Part shown: positions 53,952-63,708 of the stretch, in pieces
Layout: every line of letters starts with the position of its first letter
Numbering within the stretch: the first letter of the stretch is position 1
Assembly: GCF_014779655.1 (NCBI RefSeq)
Contig: NZ_JACXYX010000015.1
Span: forward strand, 62,001 to 126,000
DNA length: 64,000 nt
Source of the DNA: Nocardioides ganghwensis
Lineage (GTDB): Bacteria; Actinomycetota; Actinomycetes; Propionibacteriales; Nocardioidaceae
Direction: 5' to 3'
Program-made: the position numbers and the translations under genes
Notes under the pieces: generated by a model
Seen by the model: the letters and a program-made list of their open reading frames with translations, nothing else
The model's database searches: none
Told to the model about the DNA's origin: nothing

Positions 53952-55943
53952 ATGAGCACCGACGCACCGGCCAAGCCCGGCACGCTGAAGGAGACCGAGC
54001 GCGTCCAGACGGGTCCCGGTGGCCCCGGCCGCGGCCCGATGGGCGGCGGCATGATCGGCCAGAAGGCCGACACGTTCTGGCCCTCGCTCAAGCGGCTCCT
54101 CGCGCGCCTGCACCCCGAGCGCCACAAGGCGTACGCCGTGCTGGTCCTCACCGTGCTCAGCGTCGCCGCCACAGCGGTCGGTCCCTGGATCCTGGGTCGC
54201 GCCACCGACCTCGTCTTCGCCGGCCTGATCGGCAAGGACGTCCTCGCGTCCGGGGCCACGCAGGAGCAGGCGGTCGAGGCGCTGCGCGCGCAGGGCGAGG
54301 ACGACCGCGCCGACATGCTCGCCTCGATGGACCTGACCGACGGCGTCGACTTCTCCGCCGTCGCCGACGTGCTCCTCGTCGTGCTCGCGGTCTACGTCGT
54401 CGCGTCGCTGCTGGCGTGGGTCGGTGGCTGGCTGCTCAACGACGTCGTCCAGCACACGGTGCTGCGGATGCGCTCCGAGGTCGAGGACAAGGTCCACCGC
54501 CTCCCGCTGGGCTACTTCGACAAGCAGCCGCGCGGCGAGCTGCTGAGTCGCGTCACCAACGACATCGACAACATCAGCCAGACGCTCCAGCAGACGATGA
54601 GCCAGATGCTCAACTCGCTGCTCACGGTGCTCGCCGTGCTGGCGATGATGTTCTGGATCTCGCCGGTGCTGGCGATGGTGGCGCTGGTCTCGGTGCCGAT
54701 CTCGATGTACGTCACGGGTGCGGTGATGAAGCGCTCGCAGGGGCTGTTCATCCAGCAGTGGCGGCGTACGGGCACACTCAACGCCCACATCGAGGAGACG
54801 TTCTCCGGGCACGCGATCGTCAAGGTCTTCGGCCGGCAGGCCGAGGCCGAGCGCGTGTTCGCGGAGCAGAACGACGAGCTCTACCGGGCGTCGTACGGCG
54901 CGCAGTTCGTCAGCGGGCTGATCATGCCGATCATGATGTTCGTCGGGAACCTCAACTACGTCGTCATCGCCGTCCTCGGCGGCCTCCGCGTCGCCAGCGG
55001 CACCATGTCGCTCGGTGACGTGCAGGCGTTCATCCAGTACTCCCGGCAGTTCACCCAGCCCCTCACGCAGGTCGCGTCGATGCTCAACCTGCTGCAGTCG
55101 GGCGTCGCCTCGGCCGAGCGGGTCTTCGAGCTGCTCGACGCCGAGGAGGAGACGCCGGAGGCGACCGGCCGTCCGGCGTCCGCCGCCGACGCCCGCGGCG
55201 AGGTCCGCTTCGAGGACGTGTCGTTCTCCTACGACCCCGAGCGGCCGCTCATCGAGCACCTCTCGCTGGTCGCCGAGCCCGGCCACACCGTCGCGATCGT
55301 CGGACCGACCGGCGCCGGCAAGACGACGATGGTCAACCTCGTGATGCGGTTCTACGACCCGCAGTCCGGGCGCATCCTGGTCGACGGCGTCGACATCGCC
55401 TCGGTCCCGCGCGCCGACCTGCGCGGCCGCATCGGGATGGTGCTCCAGGACACCTGGCTCTTCGCCGGGACGATCCGCGACAACATCGCCTACGGTCGCC
55501 CCGACGCCACCGAGGAGCAGGTCCTCGAGGCGGCGCGGGCGACCTTCGTCGACCGCTTCGTGCACTCGCTGCCCGACGGCTACGACACGATGATCGACGA
55601 GGACGGGTCGAACCTGTCCGCGGGCGAGCGCCAGCTCATCACGATCGCGCGGGCGTTCCTCAAGGACCCTGCGCTGCTGATCCTCGACGAGGCGACCTCC
55701 TCGGTCGACACCCGCACCGAGCTGCTGCTCCAGCACGCGATGGCCGCGCTCCGCTCGGACCGTACGTCCTTCGTGATCGCGCACCGGCTCTCCACGATCC
55801 GCGACGCGGACCTGATCCTCGTGATGGAGGACGGCTCGATCGTCGAGCAGGGCTCGCACGACGAGCTCCTCGTGGCCGACGGCGCCTACGCCCGGCTCTA
55901 CCGCTCGCAGTTCGAGGCGGCGGTCGAGGACGTGGTGGCTTAA
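53952..55943 (+). CDS. ABC exporter half-transporter, catalytic ATPase subunit
   Basis: A 663-residue partner of the preceding subunit. A Gly/Pro-rich N-terminal tail (about 1-45) comes before the membrane domain (about 55-385), which has an acidic extracellular loop (about 95-140). The ATPase has Walker A IVGPTGAGKTTMVNLVMRFY, signature SNLSAGERQLITIARAF (LSAGE instead of LSGGQ), Walker B LLILDEATSSVDTRTE with the catalytic Glu, and H-loop FVIAHRLSTIRDAD. In a heterodimer its Walker motifs pair with the intact LSGGQ of the other subunit to form the working site. The gene follows 2 bases after its partner and ends the TetR operon. Confidence 0.92.
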   Translation: MSTDAPAKPGTLKETERVQTGPGGPGRGPMGGGMIGQKADTFWPSLKRLLARLHPERHKAYAVLVLTVLSVAATAVGPWILGRATDLVFAGLIGKDVLASGATQEQAVEALRAQGEDDRADMLASMDLTDGVDFSAVADVLLVVLAVYVVASLLAWVGGWLLNDVVQHTVLRMRSEVEDKVHRLPLGYFDKQPRGELLSRVTNDIDNISQTLQQTMSQMLNSLLTVLAVLAMMFWISPVLAMVALVSVPISMYVTGAVMKRSQGLFIQQWRRTGTLNAHIEETFSGHAIVKVFGRQAEAERVFAEQNDELYRASYGAQFVSGLIMPIMMFVGNLNYVVIAVLGGLRVASGTMSLGDVQAFIQYSRQFTQPLTQVASMLNLLQSGVASAERVFELLDAEEETPEATGRPASAADARGEVRFEDVSFSYDPERPLIEHLSLVAEPGHTVAIVGPTGAGKTTMVNLVMRFYDPQSGRILVDGVDIASVPRADLRGRIGMVLQDTWLFAGTIRDNIAYGRPDATEEQVLEAARATFVDRFVHSLPDGYDTMIDEDGSNLSAGERQLITIARAFLKDPALLILDEATSSVDTRTELLLQHAMAALRSDRTSFVIAHRLSTIRDADLILVMEDGSIVEQGSHDELLVADGAYARLYRSQFEAAVEDVVA

Positions 55944-55947
55944 TCCG

Positions 55948-55976
55948 TTGAGCGGCCCCACCCGCCGACGTACGGT
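55948..55976 (+). promoter_or_regulatory. promoter of the leader/MFS operon
   Basis: TTGAGC (55948-55953), a 17-base spacer and TACGGT (55971-55976) form a good housekeeping-type promoter, predicting transcription from about 55983. That is 25 bases before the small ORF at 56008. Confidence 0.6.
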
Positions 55977-56007
55977 GGTCTCACACAGAAGGGAGGTGAT
56001 CCGGAGA

Positions 56008-56046
56008 ATGATTTCTTTTCGGATGAGTGAGGTGGCTGCCCGCTAG
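56008..56046 (+). CDS. 12-residue leader peptide candidate
   Basis: An ATG-TAG frame encoding MISFRMSEVAAR. It is preceded by AGAAGGGAGGTGATCC (55988-56003), which matches 15 of 16 bases of the complement of the 16S rRNA 3' end, far more than an ordinary Shine-Dalgarno. A promoter with 17-base spacing lies just upstream. Its 3' end lies inside stem GGCTGCC/GGCAGCC (56034-56052), with the stop codon in the loop edge. The frame is too short to judge by codon use. The arrangement is that of leader peptides that sense ribosome stalling. Confidence 0.5.
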   Translation: MISFRMSEVAAR

Positions 56047-56159
56047 GCAGCCCCGGTCCGCCGACAGCTGCCGGCGAATCCACTGCAGCCACCCGACCCG
56101 CAGGCCCCCGGTGTCATCCCCCGGGGCCCCTCCCAGAGGGGCAGCAGGCCTGCGGGTCG
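56031..56159 (+). promoter_or_regulatory. mutually exclusive RNA stems (candidate attenuator) before the MFS gene
   Basis: Stem 1:2 is GGCTGCC (56034-56040) with GGCAGCC (56046-56052). Stem 1:3 is GGTGGCTGC (56031-56039) with GCAGCCACC (56085-56093), nine perfect pairs that exclude stem 1:2. A large stem, 56094-56106 with 56147-56159 (13 perfect pairs), begins on the next base and encloses two smaller G/C-rich hairpins. It could act as terminator. No U-tract follows. Region 55944-56316 holds no other gene. Confidence 0.5.
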
Positions 56160-56266
56160 CTGCATGTCCGGGGGCTGGCCAGCGCGCCGTACGGGCTCCC
56201 GCGACCGCCAGGTGTGGCCCAGGTCTCGTCGCCGCCCGGTGGCCTCCACGCGCCATCGGGCATATG

Positions 56267-56296
56267 GTTGTGGAGAACAACTATTGCGCAACGCAA
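56267..56296. promoter_or_regulatory. MarR operator and possible second promoter of the MFS-MarR operon
   Basis: TTGCG at 56284-56288 and CGCAA at 56292-56296 are a perfect inverted pair with a 3-base centre, typical of MarR boxes. GTTGT/ACAAC (56267-56281) is a second inverted pair just before. A TATGGT (56263-56268) could be a -10. The MarR protein encoded downstream probably binds here. Confidence 0.5.
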
Positions 56297-56316
56297 CCAC
56301 GACCAGAAGGAACGCA

Positions 56317-57903
56317 GTGACCCAGGCCCCCACCGTCGCCGCCGCCGAGCAGAGCGGTGAGATGAGCCACCGCGAGGTGCTCGAGGCCCTCAGCGGACTC
56401 CTCCTCGCGATGTTCGTCGCGATGCTCTCCAGCACGATCGTCAGCAACGCGCTGCCGACCATCGTCGACGACCTCGAGGGCAGCCAGACCGGCTACACCT
56501 GGGTGGTCGTCGCGACCATGCTCGCGATGACGGCGACGACGCCGATCTGGGGCAAGTTCGCCGACCTGTTCGACAAGTTGCTGCTCGTGCAGTCGGCGCT
56601 CGTGATCTTCTCGGTGGGCTCGCTCATCGCCGGCTTCGCGCCGTCGATGGAGGTGCTGATCGGCGCCCGTGTCGTGCAGGGCCTGGGGGTCGGCGGGCTC
56701 ACCGCCCTCGTGCAGGTCGTGATCGCCACGATGGTCTCGCCGCGTGAGCGCGGTCGCTACAGCGGCTACATCGGCGCGGTGTTCGCCCTCGCCACGGTCA
56801 GCGGCCCGCTGGTCGGCGGCGTCCTGGTGGACACCGTGGGCTGGCGCTGGTGCTTCTTCGCCGGCCTGCCGGTCGCGGCGCTCGCCTTCGTGGTGCTGCA
56901 GAAGACGCTGCGCCTCCCGGTGGTCAGGCGCGAGGTCTCCATCGACTACCTCGGCGCCTTCCTGCTGGTCGGCGGCGTGTCGATCCTGCTGATCTGGGTG
57001 TCGCTCGGTGGGCAGGACTTCGACTGGATCTCGTGGACCAGCGGCCTGCTGGTCGTCGGCGCCGTCGCGGTCATCGCCGCCGCGATCCACGTCGAGGCCA
57101 ACGTCGCCACGGACCCGGTCATCCCGCTGCGCCTGTTCAAGGACCGTACGCTCACGCTGGCCACCGTCGCGTCGGTGCTGATCGGCGTCGCGATGTTCGG
57201 CTCGACGGTCTACCTCAGCCTCTACTTCCAGCGGGCCAAGGACATGAGCCCCACCGAGGCCGGCCTGATGTCGATCTGCATGGTCGGCGGCCTCCTCGTC
57301 TCGAGCATCCTCAGCGGCCGGATCATCACCGCCACCGGACTCTGGAAGCGCTGGCTCGTCGGCGGCATGGTGCTCGTCATCGCCGGCATCGCGCTGCTCG
57401 CGACCATCGACGCCTCGACCTCGCTGTGGCACACGGGCGCCTACATGGCGGTGCTCGGCCTGGGCCTCGGCGCGACCATGCAGAACCTCGTCCTCGCCGT
57501 GCAGAACACGATCGCCCTCTCCGACATGGGTGCCGGGTCCTCGGTGGTGGCGTTCTTCCGCTCGCTCGGCGGGTCCATCGGCATCGCGGCCCTCGGCGCC
57601 GTGCTGGCCCACCAGGTCGCCGACGCCGTGGAGTCGGGGCTCGCCCGGCTGCTGGCCGCCCACCCGGAGCACGCCGGCTCCGTCGGGCACGACACCGGCA
57701 GCATCCCGGACGTCTCAGGCCTGCCCGCGCCGGTGCGCGCGATCTTCGAGAGCGCCTTCGGTGACGCGACCGGTCACATCTTCCTCGTCGCCCTGCCCTT
57801 CGCGGTGGGCGCGCTCGTCGCGGTGCTCTTCATCAGGGAAGTGCCCCTGCGCACCTCGGTCAAGCGCGAGGATGAGCTCATGGCGGAGGCTCCCCGGGGA
57901 TGA
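56317..57903 (+). CDS. MFS drug exporter (14-segment DHA2-like)
   Basis: A 528-residue membrane protein with about 14 hydrophobic segments. Segment 1 has [20 protein letters not shown], followed by ALPTIVDDL, the usual DHA2 motif D1 region. [20 protein letters not shown] is motif [21 protein letters not shown] is motif B and [20 protein letters not shown] is motif C. The C-terminal tail is short and charged. The GTG start has AGAAGGAA upstream. It overlaps the MarR gene (ATGA) and is preceded by a MarR box and a long structured leader, so expression is likely induced by a drug. Substrate unknown. Confidence 0.93.
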   Translation: MTQAPTVAAAEQSGEMSHREVLEALSGLLLAMFVAMLSSTIVSNALPTIVDDLEGSQTGYTWVVVATMLAMTATTPIWGKFADLFDKLLLVQSALVIFSVGSLIAGFAPSMEVLIGARVVQGLGVGGLTALVQVVIATMVSPRERGRYSGYIGAVFALATVSGPLVGGVLVDTVGWRWCFFAGLPVAALAFVVLQKTLRLPVVRREVSIDYLGAFLLVGGVSILLIWVSLGGQDFDWISWTSGLLVVGAVAVIAAAIHVEANVATDPVIPLRLFKDRTLTLATVASVLIGVAMFGSTVYLSLYFQRAKDMSPTEAGLMSICMVGGLLVSSILSGRIITATGLWKRWLVGGMVLVIAGIALLATIDASTSLWHTGAYMAVLGLGLGATMQNLVLAVQNTIALSDMGAGSSVVAFFRSLGGSIGIAALGAVLAHQVADAVESGLARLLAAHPEHAGSVGHDTGSIPDVSGLPAPVRAIFESAFGDATGHIFLVALPFAVGALVAVLFIREVPLRTSVKREDELMAEAPRG

Positions 57904-58355
57904 GCGCAGGATCGACGACGAGGTACGACGACCTGCGCCGCATCGAGGCCGAGGTCGGGACGCTGATCCGCAGGGTGAAGCGCGTGATGGGCGAGCGGGC
58001 CCGCGAGGTCCACCCCGACCTGCACCCGATGACCTACTTCATCCTCACGCACCTGGCCAAGCAGGGGCCGATGCGCGCCGCCGACCTGTCCGACGCCTTC
58101 GGCATGGACAAGGGCGGCGTGAGCCGGCAGGTGCAGACGCTGGTCGACCTCGGCCTGGTCGAGCGCCGGCCGGCCGCCGAGGACCGCCGCGCGATCCTGC
58201 TCGACGCCAGCGAGGAGGGGCGTACGCGCCTCGAGACCGTGGCGCGCAGCCGCAGCGACCGCTTCGACCGGCGCCTCGGCGGCTGGAGCGACGACGAGCT
58301 GTCGGCGTTCGCCGCGCAGCTCGCGGCGTACAACCAGGCCCTCAGCGACGACTGA
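57900..58355 (+). CDS. MarR-family regulator
   Basis: A 151-residue winged-helix regulator. HPMTYFILTHLAKQGPMRAA, DLSDAFGMDKGGVSRQVQTL (recognition helix) and LVDLGLVERRPAAEDRRAIL (wing with the D-R motif) are typical of MarR. Helical ends would form the dimer interface. ATG overlaps the MFS stop by 4 bases, so the two are coupled. It most likely represses its own operon through the TTGCG-CAA-CGCAA site at 56284. A GC-rich double palindrome follows the gene. Confidence 0.92.
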   Translation: MSAGSTTRYDDLRRIEAEVGTLIRRVKRVMGERAREVHPDLHPMTYFILTHLAKQGPMRAADLSDAFGMDKGGVSRQVQTLVDLGLVERRPAAEDRRAILLDASEEGRTRLETVARSRSDRFDRRLGGWSDDELSAFAAQLAAYNQALSDD

Positions 58356-58376
58356 TCGGCGTCCCCCGGCACACGC

Positions 58377-58479
58377 ACGCCGCCTCCGGCGCCAGCGTCA
58401 TGCAGACCTGCACCCATGGGTGCCGATCCGGATGACGCCGGGCCGGAGGCGGCGTCGGCGGGAGGATGTGCGCGCGCAC
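58377..58479. terminator. nested palindromes between convergent genes
   Basis: Outer 13-bp arms (58377-58389 and 58443-58455) enclose GCGTCAT/ATGACGC and a central 14-bp palindrome GCACCCATGGGTGC (58410-58423). A further 12-bp palindrome GTGCGCGCGCAC lies at 58468-58479. It could fold as a large hairpin on either strand and terminate both the MarR and the GH13 genes. Confidence 0.6.
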
Positions 58480-58504
58480 GGAGCCGTACGCGTGCGGGCC
58501 GGCG

Positions 58505-60106
<1,602 letters not shown>

Positions 60107-60154
60107 GCGCACTATCCTCTCAACACTCCCCGGGCCTCGGTCAAGATCGCGCGG

Positions 60155-61081
60155 TCATGTCGCGTAGCGCTCGAGCACCCGGAGGGCGGTGAGCGTCGCC
60201 CATCGCGAGCGGCTCGGGGGATCGGGCGGCACGTGCGTACGCCCCGGCCACGCGCGCGCCGTCCAGGTGCCGTCCCGTCGACGTCTGGCGAGCAGCGCCT
60301 CGAGCGCGGCCTCCATCCGCGGGTCAGGCGGCACGCCCGCTCCGGCGAGGCAGTCGAGCCCGCGGAGGATGTCGAAGTGCCACCGCGGGGGGTGGTGCGG
60401 CACCAGGAAGTCCTCCCGGATCACCTCGCCCGTCCGCTCGCTGCGGAACAGCTGGTGGCGCAGCACGAACTCCACCGCGGTGCCCTGTGCGGCGACGACC
60501 TCTTCCCGGCGGTGCCGGTGGCCGGCCGCGAGATAGCTCGTGAACCCCTCCAGGACCGAGACGGTGGTGTGCAGCGAGGAGTGGGCGAGGGGAGCGTGAG
60601 GAGGCCGGTGGCGGCAGTTGAAGCCGCCGTCGACGACCGTACGGGCCAGCAGGACGTCGACGAGCGAAGCCAGGTCCTCCTCGCGGGCGCCGAACCAGCT
60701 CGCGTAGCGGAGCCCCATGCCGTTGATGCAGGCGTCGCTGACGGCAGCGCGGTGACTCGGGTCGAGCCCGCCGTCGGGCCCCTTCTCGCGGGCCAGGACC
60801 AGGGCCGCCGACTCGACGGCGGCCGGCTGGTCCCCGGGCAGGCCGAGGTTGCACAGCTCGAGCAGGGTGTAGTGGGTGCTGGTCCACTTGGGCTGGTAGA
60901 AGCCGCGGCCCCAGTGGCCGTCCGACCTGCGGGCGGCGAGCAGGGCAGCCCCGTGGCCCTCGGTGGCGATGCGGGTCCGGAGGCCCGGGGCCGTGCGGTG
61001 CAGGAGGTCGCGCGTCGTCTGGTGGGCCACTGCCACGTCACCGGCGAGCAGCCACTCCACGACCTCCGCCCGCGCGGTCAC
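60155..61081 (-). CDS. alpha-toroid (prenyltransferase/cyclase repeat-like) protein
   Basis: A 308-residue protein with repeat features of alpha/alpha-toroid proteins: ALLAARRSDGHWGRGFYQPK, LVLAREKGPDGGLDPSHRAA, RTVVDGGFNCRHRPPHAPLA and ALLARRRRDGTWTARAWPGR all carry the DGxW/DGG-x-N turns. No catalytic DxDD or zinc site is obvious, so it is probably not an active cyclase or prenyltransferase. GTG overlaps the upstream hotdog gene stop (GTGA). Function unknown; it is a recurrent hypothetical in actinobacteria as far as I recall. Confidence 0.65.
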   Translation of the reverse strand: MTARAEVVEWLLAGDVAVAHQTTRDLLHRTAPGLRTRIATEGHGAALLAARRSDGHWGRGFYQPKWTSTHYTLLELCNLGLPGDQPAAVESAALVLAREKGPDGGLDPSHRAAVSDACINGMGLRYASWFGAREEDLASLVDVLLARTVVDGGFNCRHRPPHAPLAHSSLHTTVSVLEGFTSYLAAGHRHRREEVVAAQGTAVEFVLRHQLFRSERTGEVIREDFLVPHHPPRWHFDILRGLDCLAGAGVPPDPRMEAALEALLARRRRDGTWTARAWPGRTHVPPDPPSRSRWATLTALRVLERYAT

Positions 61082-61860
61082 CGCGGTGATCTCCCCCCGA
61101 ACAGCGCCGGGTCGACCGCGATCCAGGTGTGCTCGGCGGCCGCGACGACCCGGCCCGCGGAGTCGTACAGCGTGGAGGCGGTGAAGGTCTTGCGCCCGTC
61201 CCGGCCGCGGCCCTCGCCGACCACGACGTGCGGCTCGCCGATCACGGGCAGGTCGTCGACACGAGCGGTCATCCGCCCGAGCACCATCAGCCGCTCGGTC
61301 AGGTCGCCCGCCCAGCCGCCGATGCAGTCCAGCGCCGCCCAGGTGACGGCCACCGAGGCGCGGGGATGCTCGTCGCCGTACGTGTGCCAGTCCTCGTGCA
61401 GGCTCGCGTGCGGGGTCCAGGTGGCCGCGATGCGCTCGTCGCCCGCGTCCACGGGTCCGGGGAAGATCCGCAGCCCGTCGCCGTCCTCGCGCGCCGTGCC
61501 GCAGGCGAAGCAGGTGGGGAAGGGGTGGAAGGTGTGCCCGGGGTACGACGCCTCCGCGGCTGCGGCCGCCGCGGGCTCGACCGGCGCGACCTCGGTGAGC
61601 GTACGGTCGACGCGCTTCGCGGTCGCGACGGGCGCCCCGCCGTACGACGCCGTGGTGACGCCTGCCTCGACGGTGACGGGCAGCGGGGTGTCGAGCGGCG
61701 GCGGTTGCCGGAGCGAGACCTCGATCGCGGGCCAGCCCCCGCACCGGTCCGCGGGCGCGTCGGCGTCGTCGAGCGCGGCCAGCGCGCCGGCCGTCCAGCC
61801 GCCGTTGCCGGAGTCGGGAGGTCCGCAGAAGCGTCGGGGCACGATCAGCTCGGTCACCGG
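61078..61860 (-). CDS. hotdog-fold thioesterase-like protein
   Basis: A 260-residue protein with two hotdog-like halves. RFCGPPDSGNGGWTAGALAA is the first conserved Gly-rich helix region, HPFPTCFACGTAREDGDGLR contains CxxCG, and VTWAALDCIGGWAGDLTERL is the second hotdog helix. These suggest an acyl-CoA thioesterase-like protein with a CFACG insertion. Catalytic residues are not identifiable. GTG 61860 avoids overlap with the divergent IdeR gene; upstream in-frame starts exist at 61878 and 61902. It is coupled to the toroid gene downstream, so they probably act together. Confidence 0.65.
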   Translation of the reverse strand, partial: PVTELIVPRRFCGPPDSGNGGWTAGALAALDDADAPADRCGGWPAIEVSLRQPPPLDTPLPVTVEAGVTTASYGGAPVATAKRVDRTLTEVAPVEPAAAAAAEASYPGHTFHPFPTCFACGTAREDGDGLRIFPGPVDAGDERIAATWTPHASLHEDWHTYGDEHPRASVAVTWAALDCIGGWAGDLTERLMVLGRMTARVDDLPVIGEPHVVVGEGRGRDGRKTFTASTLYDSAGRVVAAAEHTWIAVDPALFGGRSPR

Positions 61861-61906
61861 CTCACTGTGCCACGGCACGCGTGCCCGGGGCAGTTGCGCC
61901 ATGGGA

Positions 61907-61912
61907 CACAAT
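61907..61912 (+). promoter_or_regulatory. candidate leaderless -10 for the IdeR-like gene
   Basis: CACAAT followed by GACCCCC (7 bases) and GTG 61920. It overlaps an alternative ATG at 61911, arguing for the GTG start. Confidence 0.4.
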
Positions 61913-61919
61913 GACCCCC

Positions 61920-62600
61920 GTGAGCGACCTGATCGACACCACCGAGATGTACCTCCGCACGATCTACGAGCTCGTGGAGGAGGGCATCGTGCCGCTGCGT
62001 GCGCGCATCGCCGAGCGTCTGCACCAGTCGGGTCCCACGGTGTCGCAGACGGTGGCGCGGATGGAGCGGGACGGGCTGCTCACGGTCCAGGGCGACCGCC
62101 ACCTGGAGCTCACCGAGGAGGGCCAGCGCCTCGCCACCCGCGTGATGCGCAAGCACCGGCTCGCCGAGCGGCTGCTCACCGACGTGATCGGTCTCGACTG
62201 GGAGCTCGTCCACGCCGAGGCGTGCCGGTGGGAGCACGTGATGTCCGAGACCGTCGAGCGCCGGCTGCTCGAGCTGCTCGACCACCCGACGGAGTCGCCC
62301 TACGGCAACCCGATCCCGGGCCTCGACGAGCTCGGCGACCAGGCCGGCGAGGACTTCATGGACAACGTGGAGCCGCTGTCGGCCGCCGCGGGCGCGGAGG
62401 ACCAGCGCGTCCACGTCAAGCGGATCTCCGAGGAGATGCAGAAGGACGAGGAGCTGATGGGCCTGCTGCGCCGCGTGGGCGCCCTGCCCGGCAAGACCGT
62501 CACCATCGCGCGCACCGAGGAGGGCATCCTCATCGGCTCCGGCGGCGAGACCGCCGAGCTGGTGGTCGAGGCGGCCGAGCACATCTTCGTACGCCGCTAG
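61920..62600 (+). CDS. ideR: iron-dependent DtxR/IdeR-type repressor
   Basis: A 226-residue metal-sensing regulator. VSDLIDTTEMYLRTIYELVE and RLHQSGPTVSQTVARMERDG are the winged helix. Counting from the GTG, the metal ligands fall exactly at the canonical positions: Met10, Cys102, Glu105, His106 (primary) and His79, Glu83, His98 (ancillary). The C-terminus is an SH3-like FeoA-type domain (LPGKTVTIARTEEGILIGSG). With iron it would repress siderophore and uptake genes (family knowledge). The perfect ligand numbering supports the GTG start. The stop overlaps the convergent sirtuin stop by two bases. Confidence 0.94.
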   Translation: MSDLIDTTEMYLRTIYELVEEGIVPLRARIAERLHQSGPTVSQTVARMERDGLLTVQGDRHLELTEEGQRLATRVMRKHRLAERLLTDVIGLDWELVHAEACRWEHVMSETVERRLLELLDHPTESPYGNPIPGLDELGDQAGEDFMDNVEPLSAAAGAEDQRVHVKRISEEMQKDEELMGLLRRVGALPGKTVTIARTEEGILIGSGGETAELVVEAAEHIFVRR

Positions 62601-63418
62601 GCGGCGCGGGCGGCGAGCTCGCCCAGGAACTCGCTGCACCCGACCTCGAGCTTGTACGCCGCCAGCTGGTCGCCGCGCGTCAGCCCGCGGTTCACGATGA
62701 CGATCGGCGTGCCTCCCGAGGCCGCCCGCTTCACGAACCGCAGGCCGCTCATCACCGTGAGCGACGAGCCGGCGACGAGCAGGGCGCCGTCCGTGCCCAG
62801 GGCCTCGACCGCGGCGTAGCAGCGAGCGACGCGGTCGGCCGGCACGTTCTCGCCGAAGAACACCACGTCCGGCTTGAGCGGACCGCCGCACGGGCACCGG
62901 GGCACCACGAAGTCGTCGGTGTCGTCGAGGTCGACGTCGCCGTCGGGGCGGGACTCCACCCAGCCGTGCCGCGCGAGCCAGCCGGGGTTGAGCGCGTCGA
63001 GCTCGCTCGCGAGCGCGGCCCGCGACGACGTCGTGCGGCACGACAGGCAGACCACGTCGGCGACCCGGCCGTGCAGCGCGACGAGCCTCCGCGACCCGGC
63101 GGCCTCGTGCAGGCCGTCGACGTTCTGGGTGATGAGGAGCCCGGGATCGAGGGCCGCGAGCGCGCGGTGGCCGTCGTTGGGGAGTGCCCGCCCCATCCGC
63201 TGCCACCCGAGGTGGCTCCGCGCCCAGTAGCGCTGCTGCGCCTGGGGCGTTGCGACGAACTCCTGGTAGGTCATCGGCGCCCGCGCGGGCGAGCCCGGCC
63301 CGCGGTAGTCGGGGATCCCGGAGTCGGTGGAGAGCCCCGCCCCCGTCAGCACGACCAGCGGCCGGGTGGCCAGCAGGTCGAGGGCCTCCTCGACCGACCG
63401 GTCCGCGAGGAGGGTCAC
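62597..63418 (-). CDS. Sir2-family NAD-dependent protein deacetylase
   Basis: A 273-residue sirtuin. VVLTGAGLSTDSGIPDYRGP is the NAD-binding GAGxS..GIPDFR motif, LLITQNVDGLHEAAGSRR the TQNxD motif and LVALHGRVADV the catalytic HG. VVCLSC with CPCGGPLKPDVVFFGE gives four zinc Cys. LLVAGSSLTVMSG and IVIVNRGLTRGDQLAAYKLE complete the fold. It should remove acyl groups from lysines using NAD. GTG overlaps the DUF2277 stop (GTGA), so the two are cotranscribed. Confidence 0.95.
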   Translation of the reverse strand: MTLLADRSVEEALDLLATRPLVVLTGAGLSTDSGIPDYRGPGSPARAPMTYQEFVATPQAQQRYWARSHLGWQRMGRALPNDGHRALAALDPGLLITQNVDGLHEAAGSRRLVALHGRVADVVCLSCRTTSSRAALASELDALNPGWLARHGWVESRPDGDVDLDDTDDFVVPRCPCGGPLKPDVVFFGENVPADRVARCYAAVEALGTDGALLVAGSSLTVMSGLRFVKRAASGGTPIVIVNRGLTRGDQLAAYKLEVGCSEFLGELAARAA

Positions 63419-63681
63419 GCGTACCGCGCCTGCGCGCGGGCCCTGGCCTTGGCCGCCTCCACCTCACGGTTCTTCGGCGGAGCGGTGGTCACGAGGTCGT
63501 CGAGCAGGTGCTCGGTGATGTGTGCGATCTCCTTCACCGCGGCGTAGAACACCTCCTCGTTGGCCTGCGACGGCTTGGTCGTCCCGGCCACCTTGCGGAC
63601 GTACTGCAGGGCGGCCGCGGTGACCTCGTCACGGCTGGCGGGAGGGTCGAAGTTGTTCAGCGGGCGGATGTTCCGGCACAT
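63415..63681 (-). CDS. DUF2277 protein
   Basis: An 88-residue small protein. It begins MCRNIRPLNNFDPPASRDEV, with the MCRNIx-L-xNF start that defines DUF2277, followed by ALQYVRKVAGTTKPSQANEE and a helix and a basic Ala/Arg tail. No enzyme function is known for the family. It sits upstream of the sirtuin gene with a 4-base overlap. The ATG lies 7 bases after TATCCT. Confidence 0.9.
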   Translation of the reverse strand: MCRNIRPLNNFDPPASRDEVTAAALQYVRKVAGTTKPSQANEEVFYAAVKEIAHITEHLLDDLVTTAPPKNREVEAAKARARAQARYA

Positions 63682-63688
63682 GGCATCG

Positions 63689-63694
63689 AGGATA
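63689..63694 (-). promoter_or_regulatory. candidate leaderless -10 for the DUF2277-sirtuin operon
   Basis: TATCCT on the minus strand, then CGATGCC (7 bases), then ATG at 63681. Confidence 0.42.
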
Positions 63695-63708
63695 CGTCGG
63701 TGCGGAGC

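Noticed and set aside
55988..56003. Fragment of antisense 16S rRNA end
   Set aside because: The match stops after 16 bases at the anti-Shine-Dalgarno complement; following bases show no rRNA similarity, and an ATG lies at the right distance.
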